Part shown: positions 11,589-24,018 of the stretch, piece after piece
Numbering within the stretch: the stretch's first letter is position 1
Layout: each line of letters begins with the position of its first letter
NCBI GenBank assembly: GCA_030247885.1
Contig: JAPDRO010000001.1
Coordinates: 868,001 to 932,000 of the forward strand
Reading direction: 5' to 3'
Length of the DNA: 64,000 nucleotides
DNA from: Taxawa tesnikishii (nom. ined.)
Lineage: Eukaryota > Ascomycota > Dothideomycetes > Dothideales
Made by a program: the position numbers and the translations under genes
Notes under the pieces: model-generated
Databases searched by the model: none
What the model was told of the DNA's origin: nothing
The model's input: the letters and a program-made list of their open reading frames with translations, nothing else

Positions 11589-14500
11589 TCACTGCCCAGC
11601 TCTGAATTGCGGCCGCCAACCAGGCATCTTCCTTCCACGGTTCCTGCACCTTGACCCTTCCGTTCCCTTCCCTACCTCCGGGCCCCCTGCAAGCTACATC
11701 GCGCTATTGTGTAACAGCACACCAACGCCTCTCTCACTTACGCAGACTTGCGCGCGGGCAGGCGGACCTTGTCACTAGCCTGTGTGAGCCAAACAGCCCT
11801 ACCAGCTTCCCGTGTATCAAGTCCCGGTCCCTCGTCGCATCTGTACCTCCTGCCCTGATTCCCTGCTTCGGCTTGCCCACTTCGGCCGTTGATCCAAAAG
11901 CTTTTGTCTCGCCGTTGGCCTCCCGCCGCCCAAAACGGCACTCTAGTGTAGTCAAACTTCTGTGCGACAGGGGAACACGTCTGACTTGGGCGTGCCAACA
12001 GGCTAGCAGCATCAGGTCGGGTCAAGGCATTTGTGTTCAGCGCTCGACTGCGTCGCCATCACCCTTGGCGGTTTGAAATGTACACGCCTCCACCCCGCGC
12101 ATCTCTCTCAGACGCGGCAGGCATGCCACCTTGTTAGTCCCCTATGCATGCCTTGGCCTTGCGTGCCTGCAAGCCGCAGATTCGCCTCTTCCCGAGTCCC
12201 CGGGAGACCATTGTGTAGTGTCCATGTCTCATGTCACTGGAATTACGGATGCGTCTTTGGGTCTTTGTTACTTTAGACACCTTCCTGTCTCAGCTCTTCG
12301 CGATCAACTATTGACAATATTGATACCAATCCCCCGTAGCCGTCATTTACCGCCAACGCCCCGTTCCGCCTCGGCACCTTCAAGGCTCCCATCTTCGACA
12401 CCACGCTTTCGCTGCGACATGACGTTGATCTTCAATTAGCAACGGCGACGAGGCTGCTGAAGAGGTCGACGGCACCGGCTACGGAGCTGCATTGGCCACC
12501 ACATACGCCACTTGTTGCCCACGCCGACATGAGGCCACTTTGATGGAAGCGGTGGCTGGGGACTCGTAGTTAGAATCTGCGGAGCGATGGAGTAGGTCAA
12601 GGGGCTGGCAGCACGGGGGCTACCACGGTCTACGGAGCACTCTCGGGCCGGTCGGTTGTAAAGATGGGGGTCGAGCTATTCTTTGCTCGTGTTTTGTACA
12701 TTATGGTATTTCGGATGCTTGCCTGCCCGACTTACATTCGTTCGTGTTATACAAATAGCAACTGTCTATTTGTTATGGCCGTTTACAGGGCGGAGCAGAA
12801 GAGGGTCCAGAACCCTGCCGAATCTCCGAGCCCTCTGTTGCACATGGACGCCATTGGCGTCAGAGATCCGTGAGCGCTGCGCTGCCCCTGCATGGCCGCG
12901 CCAAATTTGTTGACATGACGAAGCTCACCACGTTTGCGGACGACAGTTGACATCCGATAGCCGTATACACACCCGTTTACGCGCGTGGGTCCACGTACGT
13001 GTTCGTTCACATCCACTAACGTCGAATGACTTCACCTGCACAGGAAGGAACCGAGGGTCTGGCCAAACAACGTGACAGCAACGCCCATGGCGCTCAGTCC
13101 TGTAGTTTGTCCCGTGTGTCGGGATGGTGGGCTTGAAGTGACAGCAACGTATGGCACGGCAGGGCTGCGCCAAGCATCGAAGAATTTCTCTGGAACATGC
13201 AGTAGGCAGTTCCAGGGCGTGAACGGTCGCTCCCAGATATTGCCCAATCCAGACACGCAGCTGTCATGACGCGTTCTCTTGTATCTCAACAGCTAGCGTA
13301 CGGGAGAAGATATCTTGCAGTAGGGCTAGGAAACCCGTCGGCCTTCCTCGGTCGCGAAGTCTCTTCGCTATACTTGTACGTAAGCCTGCAGCAGCGGCAG
13401 GGCTCAAGGAAAGAGCGCCATCACGCTCAGGTCGCTGCCAACAACAACAAGGAGAGAACCGGAGTCGGGGCAGGCAAAAGATGTGCTTGGCAAACGGCCA
13501 GCATCGGCGTTGGAACCCGATCATCTCATCTCATCCGTATCTGAAACATACCCCTTCAGCTGACTCGTATTATTCGACGTCGCCTTCGCCCAACGGTCTC
13601 CAGTACCGCCAAACCCCGACACTTACCAATCGGATGCTGACAGCAAACGTGGATGCGGCATGCGGTTGTTTTTGCGTCTTCGTGTTGATCGCAGGCAAGG
13701 CATCTCTGTGTGTCTACTGCAGTGGTCTAGACTCCTCGGAGGCAATCCCCTAGAATGCATGTTGGGCGCATGAGACTTGCTCGTGTATCTTCAACAACAT
13801 CGCGTTACTAGATGAACGGTGCAGCCCCTAAGTGATCTCTCCATTGCTGCTTCCCAGCAGCGACACGGCCGCCCTTCAACAGTTGCTTCATCTGCTCCGA
13901 CAACGGAGACTGCCGTTGTCGCCCTGCTCGCTTTTTGACACGGAGCAGAGAGCTGGACTTGTGACAACCGGCCCAGCGGATCGACACGCGGGAGATCTAC
14001 AGTGTGACCGCAACCTAAACGTGTGGTCACTTGCATATACGCAAAGCGGCCTTACCACGACACTTCCTAAACCACACAGGATCAACAGCGTAGAGGCTAA
14101 GCGACCGGAGTGCTTCTTCCGCCCGTCCTTTGATTATGAGCTGTGCAAAGCCGGGCCTGCGTCGAAGCCTTCGGCACGCGGAAACTGCCTCTCACTCGCT
14201 CGACATCATCTCCAGCCCAAGCTGGATGGTAGAACGACCGTTTGCTGTCTGTCTTTTCGGCATTTCGCTGTGCATCCTTTTGATTGTCCAGCAGCCAAGC
14301 AAGCACCGCCGCTCAAACTTGGGGAACCGACTTCAAAGAATTGTTGTCAAGAAGTGAACAGAGCCAACCAGGCATGTAGGCCAGCAGAGCAGTGAGGCCA
14401 TCCCAGGCATCGAGGCAGCGGCGGTGAGATTACCGAAGCCGAGCACACCGATCGACCAACACTGCAGCTTCATCAGTGCTTCCTGCAAGCATCCAAGCAA

Positions 14501-15753
14501 GGAACGCAGCAACCAACATTCCTAGAGCTTAAAGATGGTCAACCGGAGCGAGCCAGTCAATGCACATCAATATGTATCCAGCAGAAGGCAGCTTAGCCGA
14601 GATATTTGATTCGTAGACGTGCATCCTCCTGGCTCCTTGTGCAAATCCCTAATGCGGCAAGTAGCGCTTACAAAGCACGTCTAATCTCGATCCATCTCTC
14701 TGCCAACCCCAAACGCCTTTTCGGATTGCTTACCAGGAATTGCCGCTAAAAAGCAAGGTCTCGGGGTAGACGCCGTAGCAAAGTTGGGAGGACGTCTAAG
14801 GTTAATGGCATTAAACTCATATACTTTGTAAGCTTCGTATGAGACTGACTCAGTAATCCATCTGTCAGAGCAGATTGAATTCATATCGAAAAGTAAATCT
14901 CCGTACCTCATCGTCTCTCCTTGACAATGTAGCATGCAGATGCAGCATGCAGCATCCTATGTCGCCGCAACACCAAACCATGCACACTGCTGCATGAGAA
15001 GCAGGATCATGCCCACCATGGGTCCCCCGCCGGCGCCCCCCTCCCCCTCCATCTAGATATGACGCGGATTGCTGGAGTAACGCATGACAAACATCGATTG
15101 CTTCGGGGCAAAAAACAACCCACAACCAATTGCTCGAGGCAGGAGTCAAACACGGGAAACCGGTACTGCTCGGCACCAGAAGCAGTAGATCACTTCGACA
15201 GAGTTCTGATACCTAAAGTCACGTTGTTACCCCCTTTCTCGGTGTTTGCTTTACCACCATTCGGAATTGCCGATAACCCAACGAAATAACGAGATTAACA
15301 GCAGTCACGCTATTAACTGATCGTCATCGCGTGAGACGTTCTGTTCCACGTGCTCGCCATGCTGCTGTCGTCGACTTTTGACGCCAACTGCTTATCTCAT
15401 GAATCAGGCCATCTCTCGAGGATCACATGAAAACGAATGCTCGTCAAGAATCATGAGTCATTTTACGTGATGCTCGAAGAGGGTATGATTTATGAGATAA
15501 CCAACTGCCGAGTTCTTGGGTGTGGCCATGAATTTGCTTCTTGAGTGATGTACAGTCAACGAAACCTACGCAATGGCTTGTACCTGTCGACAACCGACCC
15601 GTGATCTAGAGCTCTCGTGCACCCAGCAGACGGGCATCATTCCACCCGCCAGCCAACCCCTTCCGGTATGCAGTTTTCTCTCCCTTTGCCCTCAGTGTAC
15701 ATACCCTGCTGTCCACGAATACAATTCCAGCCTCATTGATCGCTACCTAACTT

Positions 15754-18567
15754 TCACTCCACCTGATCCATCGCCTCTGCCGTCTCCGCCTTTGCCTCAC
15801 CGTCAGCATCAGCGTTCGCCGCAGCAGCAGCAGCCGCCGCCTGCGCCGCCTCGAAAGCAGCCTGGACGGCCGCCTCGCCTACAGAAGCTTCCTCGACTGC
15901 GGCCTTCCTTCTCCAGACGCGCGCCCATCTCTCGCCCCAGGTCTGCACAAGGCTCTGTTCAGGGCTCTCACCATCGAAGCGCTCAATCATCTCATCGTTT
16001 GCCGCGCTCGCCACACCCGCCACGGCGTCGTCAATGGCGGCGAATAGCTCCCGCATGCTCTGGCGCTCGCTCGCCAGCGTCTGGTCCAAGATCGCGCGCT
16101 GGTCCGCGGGCAGCGAAGGGTCGTTGCGCGCCTGCACGATGCCGCGCGCCCGGTTCGTCACCTTGGACATGGTCGAGTTGACCAGTTCGTAGATATAAGG
16201 ACGGGCGAGTGCGCGTCCGCGGTCCAGGTGGTCGTGCAACGCCCACTCGATAACGGACATGGGCGTGATAATGGAATAGTTGAGGAGCATGCTGACGAGG
16301 TTGACGGCCACGCCTGGCTGGTCCTTCCAGTATTCCACCACGCTGGTGATGATCTGCCGACGGGCGGCTTCTGATCGAGCGCCGACGGCCAGTAAGCGGT
16401 CCTTACAGCGGTCCACGTACGAGAGAGCGTGACTAAGGGACTTCGAACCGATGGCACAGATTGCAGTCATGTAGGCATCTGTGCTCGGTATGAGGTCGTC
16501 CGTGACTCCGTGTTCTGCTGCCAACCTCTGGATCTCGTTGAGTACTCCCTCAATTTCGTCCTCTGATGCCTTCTTCCGAAGCAGCTTCTGCACCTCCCGT
16601 CCCTGCTGAGCATAAGGTGTTTGGTCGTTGTCGTACTTGAAATCAGGTGTGTCCTTATCTTTGGCCTCGGGGATCAATGGTTTGATCTCGGGAGGAAGAG
16701 TATCACGGATGCGCTTGGCGAACGCTAAGCGGATTTCTTTGTCAAGAGCGCCCAGAATGAAAGCCTTCTTCGGCTGAAGCTCTGATCGCTCAACCTCATC
16801 GACCCTAAGTCAAGTTAGCTCCCATGATCTGCCGCCATGGCGGGGTCACAAACCATTCTGTCCATTTCCACCTGAACTCGTAATTACTCAGGTGGTGGGC
16901 AAACCAGTCCATGTAGCGATATGCCAACTCCATATCCATGACATCAATGTTCCGGAACAGGAAGCGAATGGCCCTACCGAGCGTTGGTGCTATCGCCGCA
17001 GGCGCGATCCTGCAAGTTTCCGTGATGACTGAGTGGTAGTAGACAAGCCGATGCTCAGGTGCTGGCAACTGGAAGATCTGTGAAAAGACGGCATCGATGA
17101 CCATGTCTTCCGGCTTCCATGTTGACCTGCCTTCCTCAACGTCCCTCAGCTTGTCGAACATGGTCGCCCGCTTGACGAAGGTACCCGGCGCCCAGAAGCA
17201 ATCGATTTCGGTAAGGTATTTTGCAGCCATGTTGCGGTTGTAGTCCAGAACGTTGATCGTGTCTACGATCGCCTCCCGTATGATGGATGAGGCGATGTCA
17301 CTGGTCGGAGGAACAGACTATACACTCATTTAACAATACAACATGCAGAAGGTTCCATGAAACTTACCTCGACGTCCTGGTCCGCGAAGAGCGAAAAGTA
17401 GATTTCTGGGAACAGGGCCCTTGAGCCTGGGTTGACGGTGGATGGCAGTGTTATCGTAGGAAAGCATGTTTCGCTGGCGCTTTGGCTTCTCCGTCACCGT
17501 TCTCATTCACGCCGGTCATGGCCACATCCGGGCTGAAGATCCTGGGTATACATGAGAGCTTCCAACCGTTGCTTGCCTCGTTTTGCAACTGCTGCTGTAA
17601 GATGCTAAGGAGACTCGGGCATGCCATCGGCTTCGGGTCGCTTTCTTTGGTGGGATAAGGATCAACGAGCGGCTCAAGGGCATGGGCGGCGGAGGCTACA
17701 ATGCCCGTCCTTTCCAACAGCTCCGTGACCTTCTCTTCCAAGCCAGTTGCTGACGATGCCATGAGGTAAGGAATTGTGAAAAGAATGATCTTGACAAGTT
17801 CAAGACCAAGGACCTGGATCCATCTGTTAGCAGAGCCATTGCTTCGGTAGGACGAAGACTGCGCTTACGTCTTCCGACGAGGCCGTTTGAAGGTCTACAG
17901 CCTTGTTGAACAGTTCATCCAGCACGGTGAAGATGCCATCGTCGTTGTAGATTCCTTGCATGCAGGCCAAGAACCGAAGACCGAGTTTCACCGTCCTCCA
18001 GTTGCCGGCTTCCACATGTACCTGGATATACTCGCCAACTCTTGTCAGGACCTCCTGCGCAACCTCTCCCTTCTGGTTGTTCGCGTGTAGTACGATAGCA
18101 GCAACGAATGGAATCTTGAAGGGCTGTTCGCTAACCAAAGCTGTAACAAGCTCGGTGAAGTTCTTGCGCACGTACTCGTCCTCGTAATTATCTATGAGGA
18201 GTTTCGCAAGGCTGGAAGCCTGTTCCGCGGGATCTCTCATAGCCTTTGGACGCGTCAGTCGCGCGAATTTCTTGTATATCCATACTCTCAGCTTACGGAT
18301 TCAGCGATGGTCAACAGCTCCTTGGTCATCCTACTTCCAGGAAGGTCACGACGGCTGTGATAGCGGCGCCTCTGATCTGGACGCTCTCCTCGGTCGTATT
18401 CATCATCGTCTAAAGCAATACATCAGCAATTGCACCTTACTTGTAGTGTCGCGACGCCGAAACATACCTCTTTGTCTTCTCTTGCGGTTGTTGTAGCCGC
18501 GTCCTCCTCCTCCTCCGTATCCTCTGTCACCCCTGTCGTCGCGATTGCGCGATTCCGCGTCGGCCAT
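15754..18567 (-). CDS. CBC1: Nuclear cap-binding protein large subunit (CBP80)
   Basis: Large subunit of the nuclear cap-binding complex; with CBP20 it binds the 5' cap of nascent mRNA and links to splicing and export. Six exons: 18567-18468, 18409-18297, 18243-17869, 17813-17368, 17317-16854, 16804-15754; introns 49-58 nt. About 849 residues. Seen: Arg/Gly-rich basic N-terminus with NNRKRR (nuclear signal), MIF4G-type segments LLIDNYEDE, QPFKIPFVAAIV, LFTIPYLMASSA, FSQIFQLPAPEH, LGRAIRFLFRN, WFAHHLSN, TPDFKYD, LSHALSYVDR and RRQIITSVVEYW, and an alanine-rich acidic C-terminus. A one-base deficit at the G run 17459-17460 (plus strand) breaks exon 4 after KHAF; adding one base continues PTITLPSTVN to RALFPEIYFSLFADQ and gives exactly 2550 nt. 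An in-frame ATG at 19065 could extend the N-terminus by 166 residues. Confidence 0.92.
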
Positions 18568-19065
18568 TTTGCGCTTCGGGACCTCACAAGCTGGACCGTA
18601 GACTGGACGGTAAGAGTCCCTTTGATTTCCTGGCACGTAATGGCTGTATGATCCGCGAATGCACGAAGCTGCAGCTCCCTCGGCTCGCTCGGCAAGCGTC
18701 CCGGCCCTGTTGCCTCTTGGCGCTGTCGGCACGTGAACGCGATTGAGATCTACTTCTGAAACCAACGAAGCCAACAGGTCATCTGTCACGGCAGTCCCTT
18801 GGGACTTGAAAGTCGTGTTGATAGTTTGAATCTGCCTCTGCCCTGACATCTCGACCTCATGGTTTTTGTACGACTGAATATCGAATGACTTCTCCAAGGC
18901 GATTATCTCGCTATAGTCAGACTTGATGGAGGTGCTTTCCGCTCCCTGCTTCGTCTGTCGCGGAGTCTGGATATCCTGGTTGCTGTATGATTGAAGATTG
19001 AAGAACTTCTCCAACGAAGACACATTCTGGTCTGCCATAACAGCGTCTTCCGGCTCGGTAGCCAT
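18568..19065 (-). other. In-frame open extension upstream of CBP80 with a duplicated motif
   Basis: From an ATG at 19065 the frame stays open, without introns, into the accepted CBP80 start at 18567, adding 166 codons. Two copies of a roughly 15-residue motif occur 39 residues apart: LEKFFNLQSYSNQDI and LEKSFDIQSYKNHEV. This argues for translation. CBP80 relatives as I know them start near MAD followed by Arg/Gly-rich sequence, so this may be a lineage-specific extension, a separate small protein or a leader with chance coding look. Confidence 0.4.
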
Positions 19066-20129
19066 GTTCGATGCCTTCTGTTTCCCGTTGGTAGTATCTC
19101 GATACCTTGGTATGCGTGTTATGGTATTATGGGAGGAACAAAATGAAGAAGAAGGTTCTCTGTATCCTTCGAGGATGCTGGTTGTGGAGTGGTGGAAGAG
19201 AAAGGCTGGGAAGAGGAAAGAGGAAAGGCTTTCTGTTAAGATGATGAAGTTGGAGCGCCTAGTGAATGGCAGATGGTATTCAGCAAAGAGTGAAGAAGTC
19301 TGTGTAAAATGTCAATCACAGCTCGGTCACCTACTGCGGTAGACTGAAAGACAAGAAGTACCAATGGGCACTAACATGGTCTCCTTCCGTACGCCTAGAA
19401 GAAGAAGGCACGAGTGACCGATAAGGTCAACTGCCTGAGCTTCCAAGTGTGATCTTCCAGCCTGATCTTCAATGAACACAGAGAAACACGAGACGAAGAA
19501 GAAAGATAAGAAACACAGATTGCAGAGAAACGCATCAATATGTCTACCGATCATGGTGTCATTCGCCCTCGTCAGCCGACAAAAAACCTTGCGGCTCCAT
19601 CAGGCAAATAGCCGATGCACGCCTTGTCCAGTCCACGCACCCTTGCAAAAACTCGTCGTCGAGTGAAAGCGCTTCATTCCAATCTGGAAAGTGACATTTT
19701 TGCCCAATGAGCCACTTGAACATCCCTCCAAACCACCCATTGTCACGCCACTTTCCCTTCCTCCTCCCTTGCAAAGGCCCGAATCCCCCATCTCCCTCTC
19801 GACGCAGCGTGAAGCACAGTACACGGGCCTGGATATGAAAACAAGAAACATCTACGCAAGCAGCCCGTGCATCAAAGACGTTGTGTGAATGAACAAGTCT
19901 CCCGAAGAAGTCTCGTTGTCTCATCTTTTCCCCCGAGTTCAGAAATACCATGGATGCGATATTTTGAGGGGAAACCCACCGGAAGCATGCCGACGACGCC
20001 GAGTTGAACGAAGCCTTCGCTGAACGCGTCGAAGGCGCAATGTGCACGCAGGAACTCGTATGCACCGCTAAAACGACCTCATAATCGGACTTTTTGTCAT
20101 TTGAAGAGACGAATGAAAGAAGATTGGAC
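19066..20129. other. Intergenic, no gene seen
   Basis: Promoter of CBP80 and 3' UTR of the GSK-3 gene. Purine-rich GAAGAAG stretches occur near 19490. No supported reading frame or RNA gene. Confidence 0.5.
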
Positions 20130-21645
20130 TTAGTCCAAGCGAGCGATCATCGACTCCTTTGACATCGGTTGGAGGTTATCAATATCGAGACCCTTGGCCG
20201 CCAAGACGGGACGAATGTGTGATGGGACCAGCTGGTGGTTGAGATGGGGCGCGATGGAGAGTTCTGCCAACAGTTAGCTTGCTTCGTGGAAAAGTTACCA
20301 TTGGGGAGACACTACCGTGAAGGGTAAAGTTGAAGAGTTCTGGTAGGTCCTTGTTGGGTCCGTTGGGATGACGGGAGTCTGGAAGCCTGGTCGCTGGGTC
20401 CCTGAGCTCGTCGAAGAATGGGTGGACCATCGCATCGATGGCGGACAGCCTCTGAGTAGGTGTGTACTCCAGGAGCTTCGATATCAAGTCGATAGCATTA
20501 GGGTCCGCCTTGCGGAATACCTGCGTTCCTGTCAGAGAAATGTAACACTGACATTGGGAACAACAATTGTTACCTTGTTGAATGGGTGTGGCTTGATTTG
20601 AGGGAATTTGTGCTCCATATAGTTTGGGTTCATGGTGCGGATCTGCTCCCGAGTAGGGGTTCCAAGAACCTTGATGATTTCCACCAACTGGTCGATACCA
20701 GATTCACCTGGGAACAGTGGTTGACCGAGCATCAGCTCTGCCATGACACATCCTGTGGACCACACATCTAATGTCCGGTTAGCAGAATTCCTGCTGGATG
20801 TCACGTGAAAGAACGCTTACCAATCTTGGTTGTGTAATTGGTTGCTCCAAAGATCAACTCCGGGGCTCTGTAATATCTTGAACAGATGTAGGAGACATTT
20901 GGCTCATTCTCAACCAGGATCTTTGCGCTACCGAAGTCGCAGAGCTTCAGGATGCCGCTGTTGGGGTCAAGGAGAAGGTTCTGGGGCTTGATGTCACGGT
21001 GGCAGATGCCTTGTGAATGGATGTATGCCAGGGAACGGAAGAGCTGGTAGATGTACAGCTTCACCTCGAGGATAGGCATGGTTGTCTTCATTTTGTTGAA
21101 GTAGCGCGACGCTCTGTAGACGGTCTCTGGCACGAACTCGAGGACCAGGTTGAGATACACCTCATCTTTCTGCGACTGATTGTTCAGCGTGGTCCCGTCA
21201 CATGTGAAAACGGTCTGTCACCCACCCTCTCGCCGTTCGAGTAATAGAACGCCTTCAGCTCGACAATGTTCGGGTGCCGGACTATCCGCATGATCTGGAG
21301 CTCTCTGTTCTGCAGAGTGTCAGCGCTTCGATACAAACATACAATGATGGCAGATGACGCATACCTTGAAGCGCTTGTCTTGGAGCACGCGCTTGATGGC
21401 CGCATCCTCTCCGCTGGGAGAGAGCTTGGTCTGGAAGACGACACCAAACGAACCGTTTCCGACGATCTTGCACTGTGTGTACTGCATCTCTTTTGTTTCA
21501 CCAGTCAAGCCGTCCTGTACCTTTTCGCGAATCACCTCTGTGCCTGTTGTCAGCCTTCCGGTTCGGGCGTGCTTGCCAAGACGACGCAAACATCCTCACC
21601 TCCCATGCGTAGGCTCGAGAATGCCGAAGGCCTGTTCGACGACAT
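20130..21645 (-). CDS. GSK3: Glycogen synthase kinase 3 family Ser/Thr kinase
   Basis: Shaggy/GSK-3 protein kinase with roles in growth, stress and development. Seven exons: 21645-21600, 21537-21365, 21309-21226, 21175-20821, 20767-20574, 20520-20316, 20263-20130; introns 50-62 nt; 396 residues with no frame break. Seen: glycine loop VGNGSFGVV at residues 41-49, ATP-binding lysine 64 (AAIKRV), [10 protein letters not shown] catalytic loop, DFGSAK, the activation-loop tyrosine in [13 protein letters not shown] that is autophosphorylated in this family, DVWSTGCV, and the GSK-typical [15 protein letters not shown] and [12 protein letters not shown]. The short N-terminus ([15 protein letters not shown]) matches filamentous-fungal orthologues. 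Every splice join keeps the frame and the sum is a multiple of three, so the model is secure. Confidence 0.95.
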
Positions 21646-24018
21646 GGTTGCGTGTGCTTGCTTCGGAGGCTCGCAGCGTTGTTTGTGCGTCACCGTGAGT
21701 ACGGAGGACTGTAATCGAGGAGGTGGTGAGAGAAGCGGGGAGCGCAGATGATGAAGTCCGTGGCGGGCAGTGACAGGCAGCAGCGTCAATTGAGCTCCTG
21801 ACCGTTGTTGTCGACGGTCGGGAAGCTGTAGTGCGGTGCGGCGGGGTGAATGCGCAGTAACGGTGCTGGGGTGGTTGTGTTGCTGCTGTGGTAAGGGCTG
21901 AGGAGGTGTGGTGCGTGGTGTGTGTGTGTGTTGATTCGGTTGACGGGGGCCCTTGTCGCTAAGCTAATGCGGAGAGTTAACAAGGCAGCTTGGGTAGAAC
22001 AGAGCAGAACAGAACAGCTGAAGGGAGCCGCGTGGTGCTTTGGCGCCTTTCGTGGATGAGATCTGGCAGAGCAGCGATGGGGGCGGTGTGTATGAGGGTC
22101 TTTGTTCAGGTGCTGTGCTGTGCTGTGCTGTGCTGTAATCGCGGAGAGAGGCAGTGGGTTGTTGGTGGACGGACAGAGACCCCGCTACCTAATAATCGCA
22201 GAGAGGCCCAGCTATCCGAACTAACTTCGGCTCGCACCTGACCACTTTTGCTCGTGCCCGCAGCCCAGCAGTTTACGTACTTTTGCGAGTCAAGGCTGCT
22301 TTTTGCGGCGCGTGTTTCGTGCGAGTATTGCAGTGCGCTCGCGGCTGGTGTTGTTGTGCGTGTTTCTGTCTGCAGAAGCCTTTTCTGCCACATGCAATAA
22401 TTACACAGCACAGCAACAGCAACAGCATTCGGTCTGTTGGCTCAGACGACAGACACGGCGCGGCCTCTCTGCTCACTGACGCTGGCGTAAGACGAAAAGG
22501 GCCTGCGTTCACGTGGTCTTCTGAGCGATCCACTTCCCTTAGTCTCACGCGACGTTCATTGGTTTCTGCCCGCAGCGGCCTGTTGTCAGTGGCTTGCATT
22601 GCACAGCACTCCGAAACACCACACGAGACGAGACGGACGTCTAACAACATGTACAGAGCCAGCCACTAAGCGCCTGACAACAATCGCAGTAATGACGACG
22701 GACTGCAAGCTCTGTAACAAAACGAGCACAGTGGCACTGCAGTGCATGTTAAGGGAAGAGGCCATAGATAGAGCGAGTGCGTGCTGCGCTGCCGTCTCAC
22801 TCCTGCACCGCTCCCAATCGAGCTACCTAATACCGTCCCGCCCGTTCGTGTGGCAGAGAGCGCTCGCGAACGTCGCGCATCTAGATCCTTTCAACGCTTT
22901 GTGATGTCCAACAGCCAGTAACAGCCGACCTGCGCTTCTTCCTACGAAACGAACAGCTGCCCGGCACACGAGCTGCCGATTTTGGCGCATCCACATCAAC
23001 CCCGCCATATGCAACAATATAGTAGAGTACGTCAGGTTCCGTTGCCCTTCGCTCGAATCCTACCGTGATCATGGAATGGCATGCATGCGATCCATGTCGG
23101 CTCTAACCAGCCCGGGTTACGGCATCACCTCACTCGCATGAACAGCTCGAGCCTAACCAATAGGACGGTAGCAAGCGATCCCTCCCCGTCGACCTGCATC
23201 ATCAGGAGCAAGGTACCAAGGCGAGCGAATCTGCTGCACCGCTGCAGCGAATCATCAACCGCAGGCCTTGCTGCACCGTATACATGTATCTTTTCCAAAG
23301 TCTCGCACAGCGTGCCTCGTGATCCAGAAAAGGAGCCCGCCCGGTCAGCCAAGCACAGCTCATGACCAACACGTAGAATATTTCGGGCAAACCGGAAAAC
23401 TGTTCAGGCAATGGGGTTGGTCGGTTTTGCCAGAATCTCAACAATTTCCCGTAGATCGTCGAGTAGATCTTGCGATGGCCGACGTACTCACCCTAAGCAC
23501 TGCTTTGTTCACACCTTAATAGAGCAGACGATGCAAAAGATCCATGCTAGACGCTTGTGCACAAGACCTAGCCGACAGTATACCTGCTTAGCATTCATGC
23601 ACATGTATGTATATACATGCATAAAGATAGAGTCCTTGTATTGCTCTCCTAATCGTGGCGGCTGTGAGTTGAACAATTGTGGCAGCCGGATAGTGTTGCA
23701 CACCTCGAGTTTATCAAGCAAGCAAGCAGGCGCGAGGCCCGCCATCTGACGGACAAAGCTCCGCAGCTGGCAGGGCGCATAAGAAGACCTGCCGTTGACC
23801 TTCTGCAAGACGCCTGCTGCCGCTTTGCGCGACGAAACACAGCGTCTCGCCAAGGTCGTGACTGCCTCATAAGCGTTTACCGACGCACACGATATCTCAG
23901 ACCAGTTGTTCAGAGAGAGCGACCATATAGCATGGATCCAATATCCAATATCATCTAAACATTACGCATGATCGTCACTCCGTTCGTTATACATGCCATC
24001 AGTCCCTCACTCTTACTC
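21646..24018. other. Intergenic, no gene seen
   Basis: Leader and promoter of GSK3 and the 3' flank of the Slp1-like gene. A short (CTGTG)n repeat lies at 22111-22137. Small open frames on both strands have no recognisable content. Confidence 0.5.
22111..22137. repeat. (TGCTG)n pentanucleotide repeat
   Basis: Five tandem TGCTG units in the upstream region of GSK3. Confidence 0.85.

Larger units (their letters stand above)
9501..15753. other. Long gene-free region upstream of the WOPR gene
   Basis: About 6.2 kb with no reading frame I can assign. The left part is presumably the leader and promoter of the WOPR gene, read on the minus strand; the right end holds the 3' UTR of CBP80. Open frames up to 242 codons exist (for example 10321-11049 minus) but show no domain and biased low-complexity composition. 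Two short repeats occur, at 11027-11052 and 11531-11588. Confidence 0.55.
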
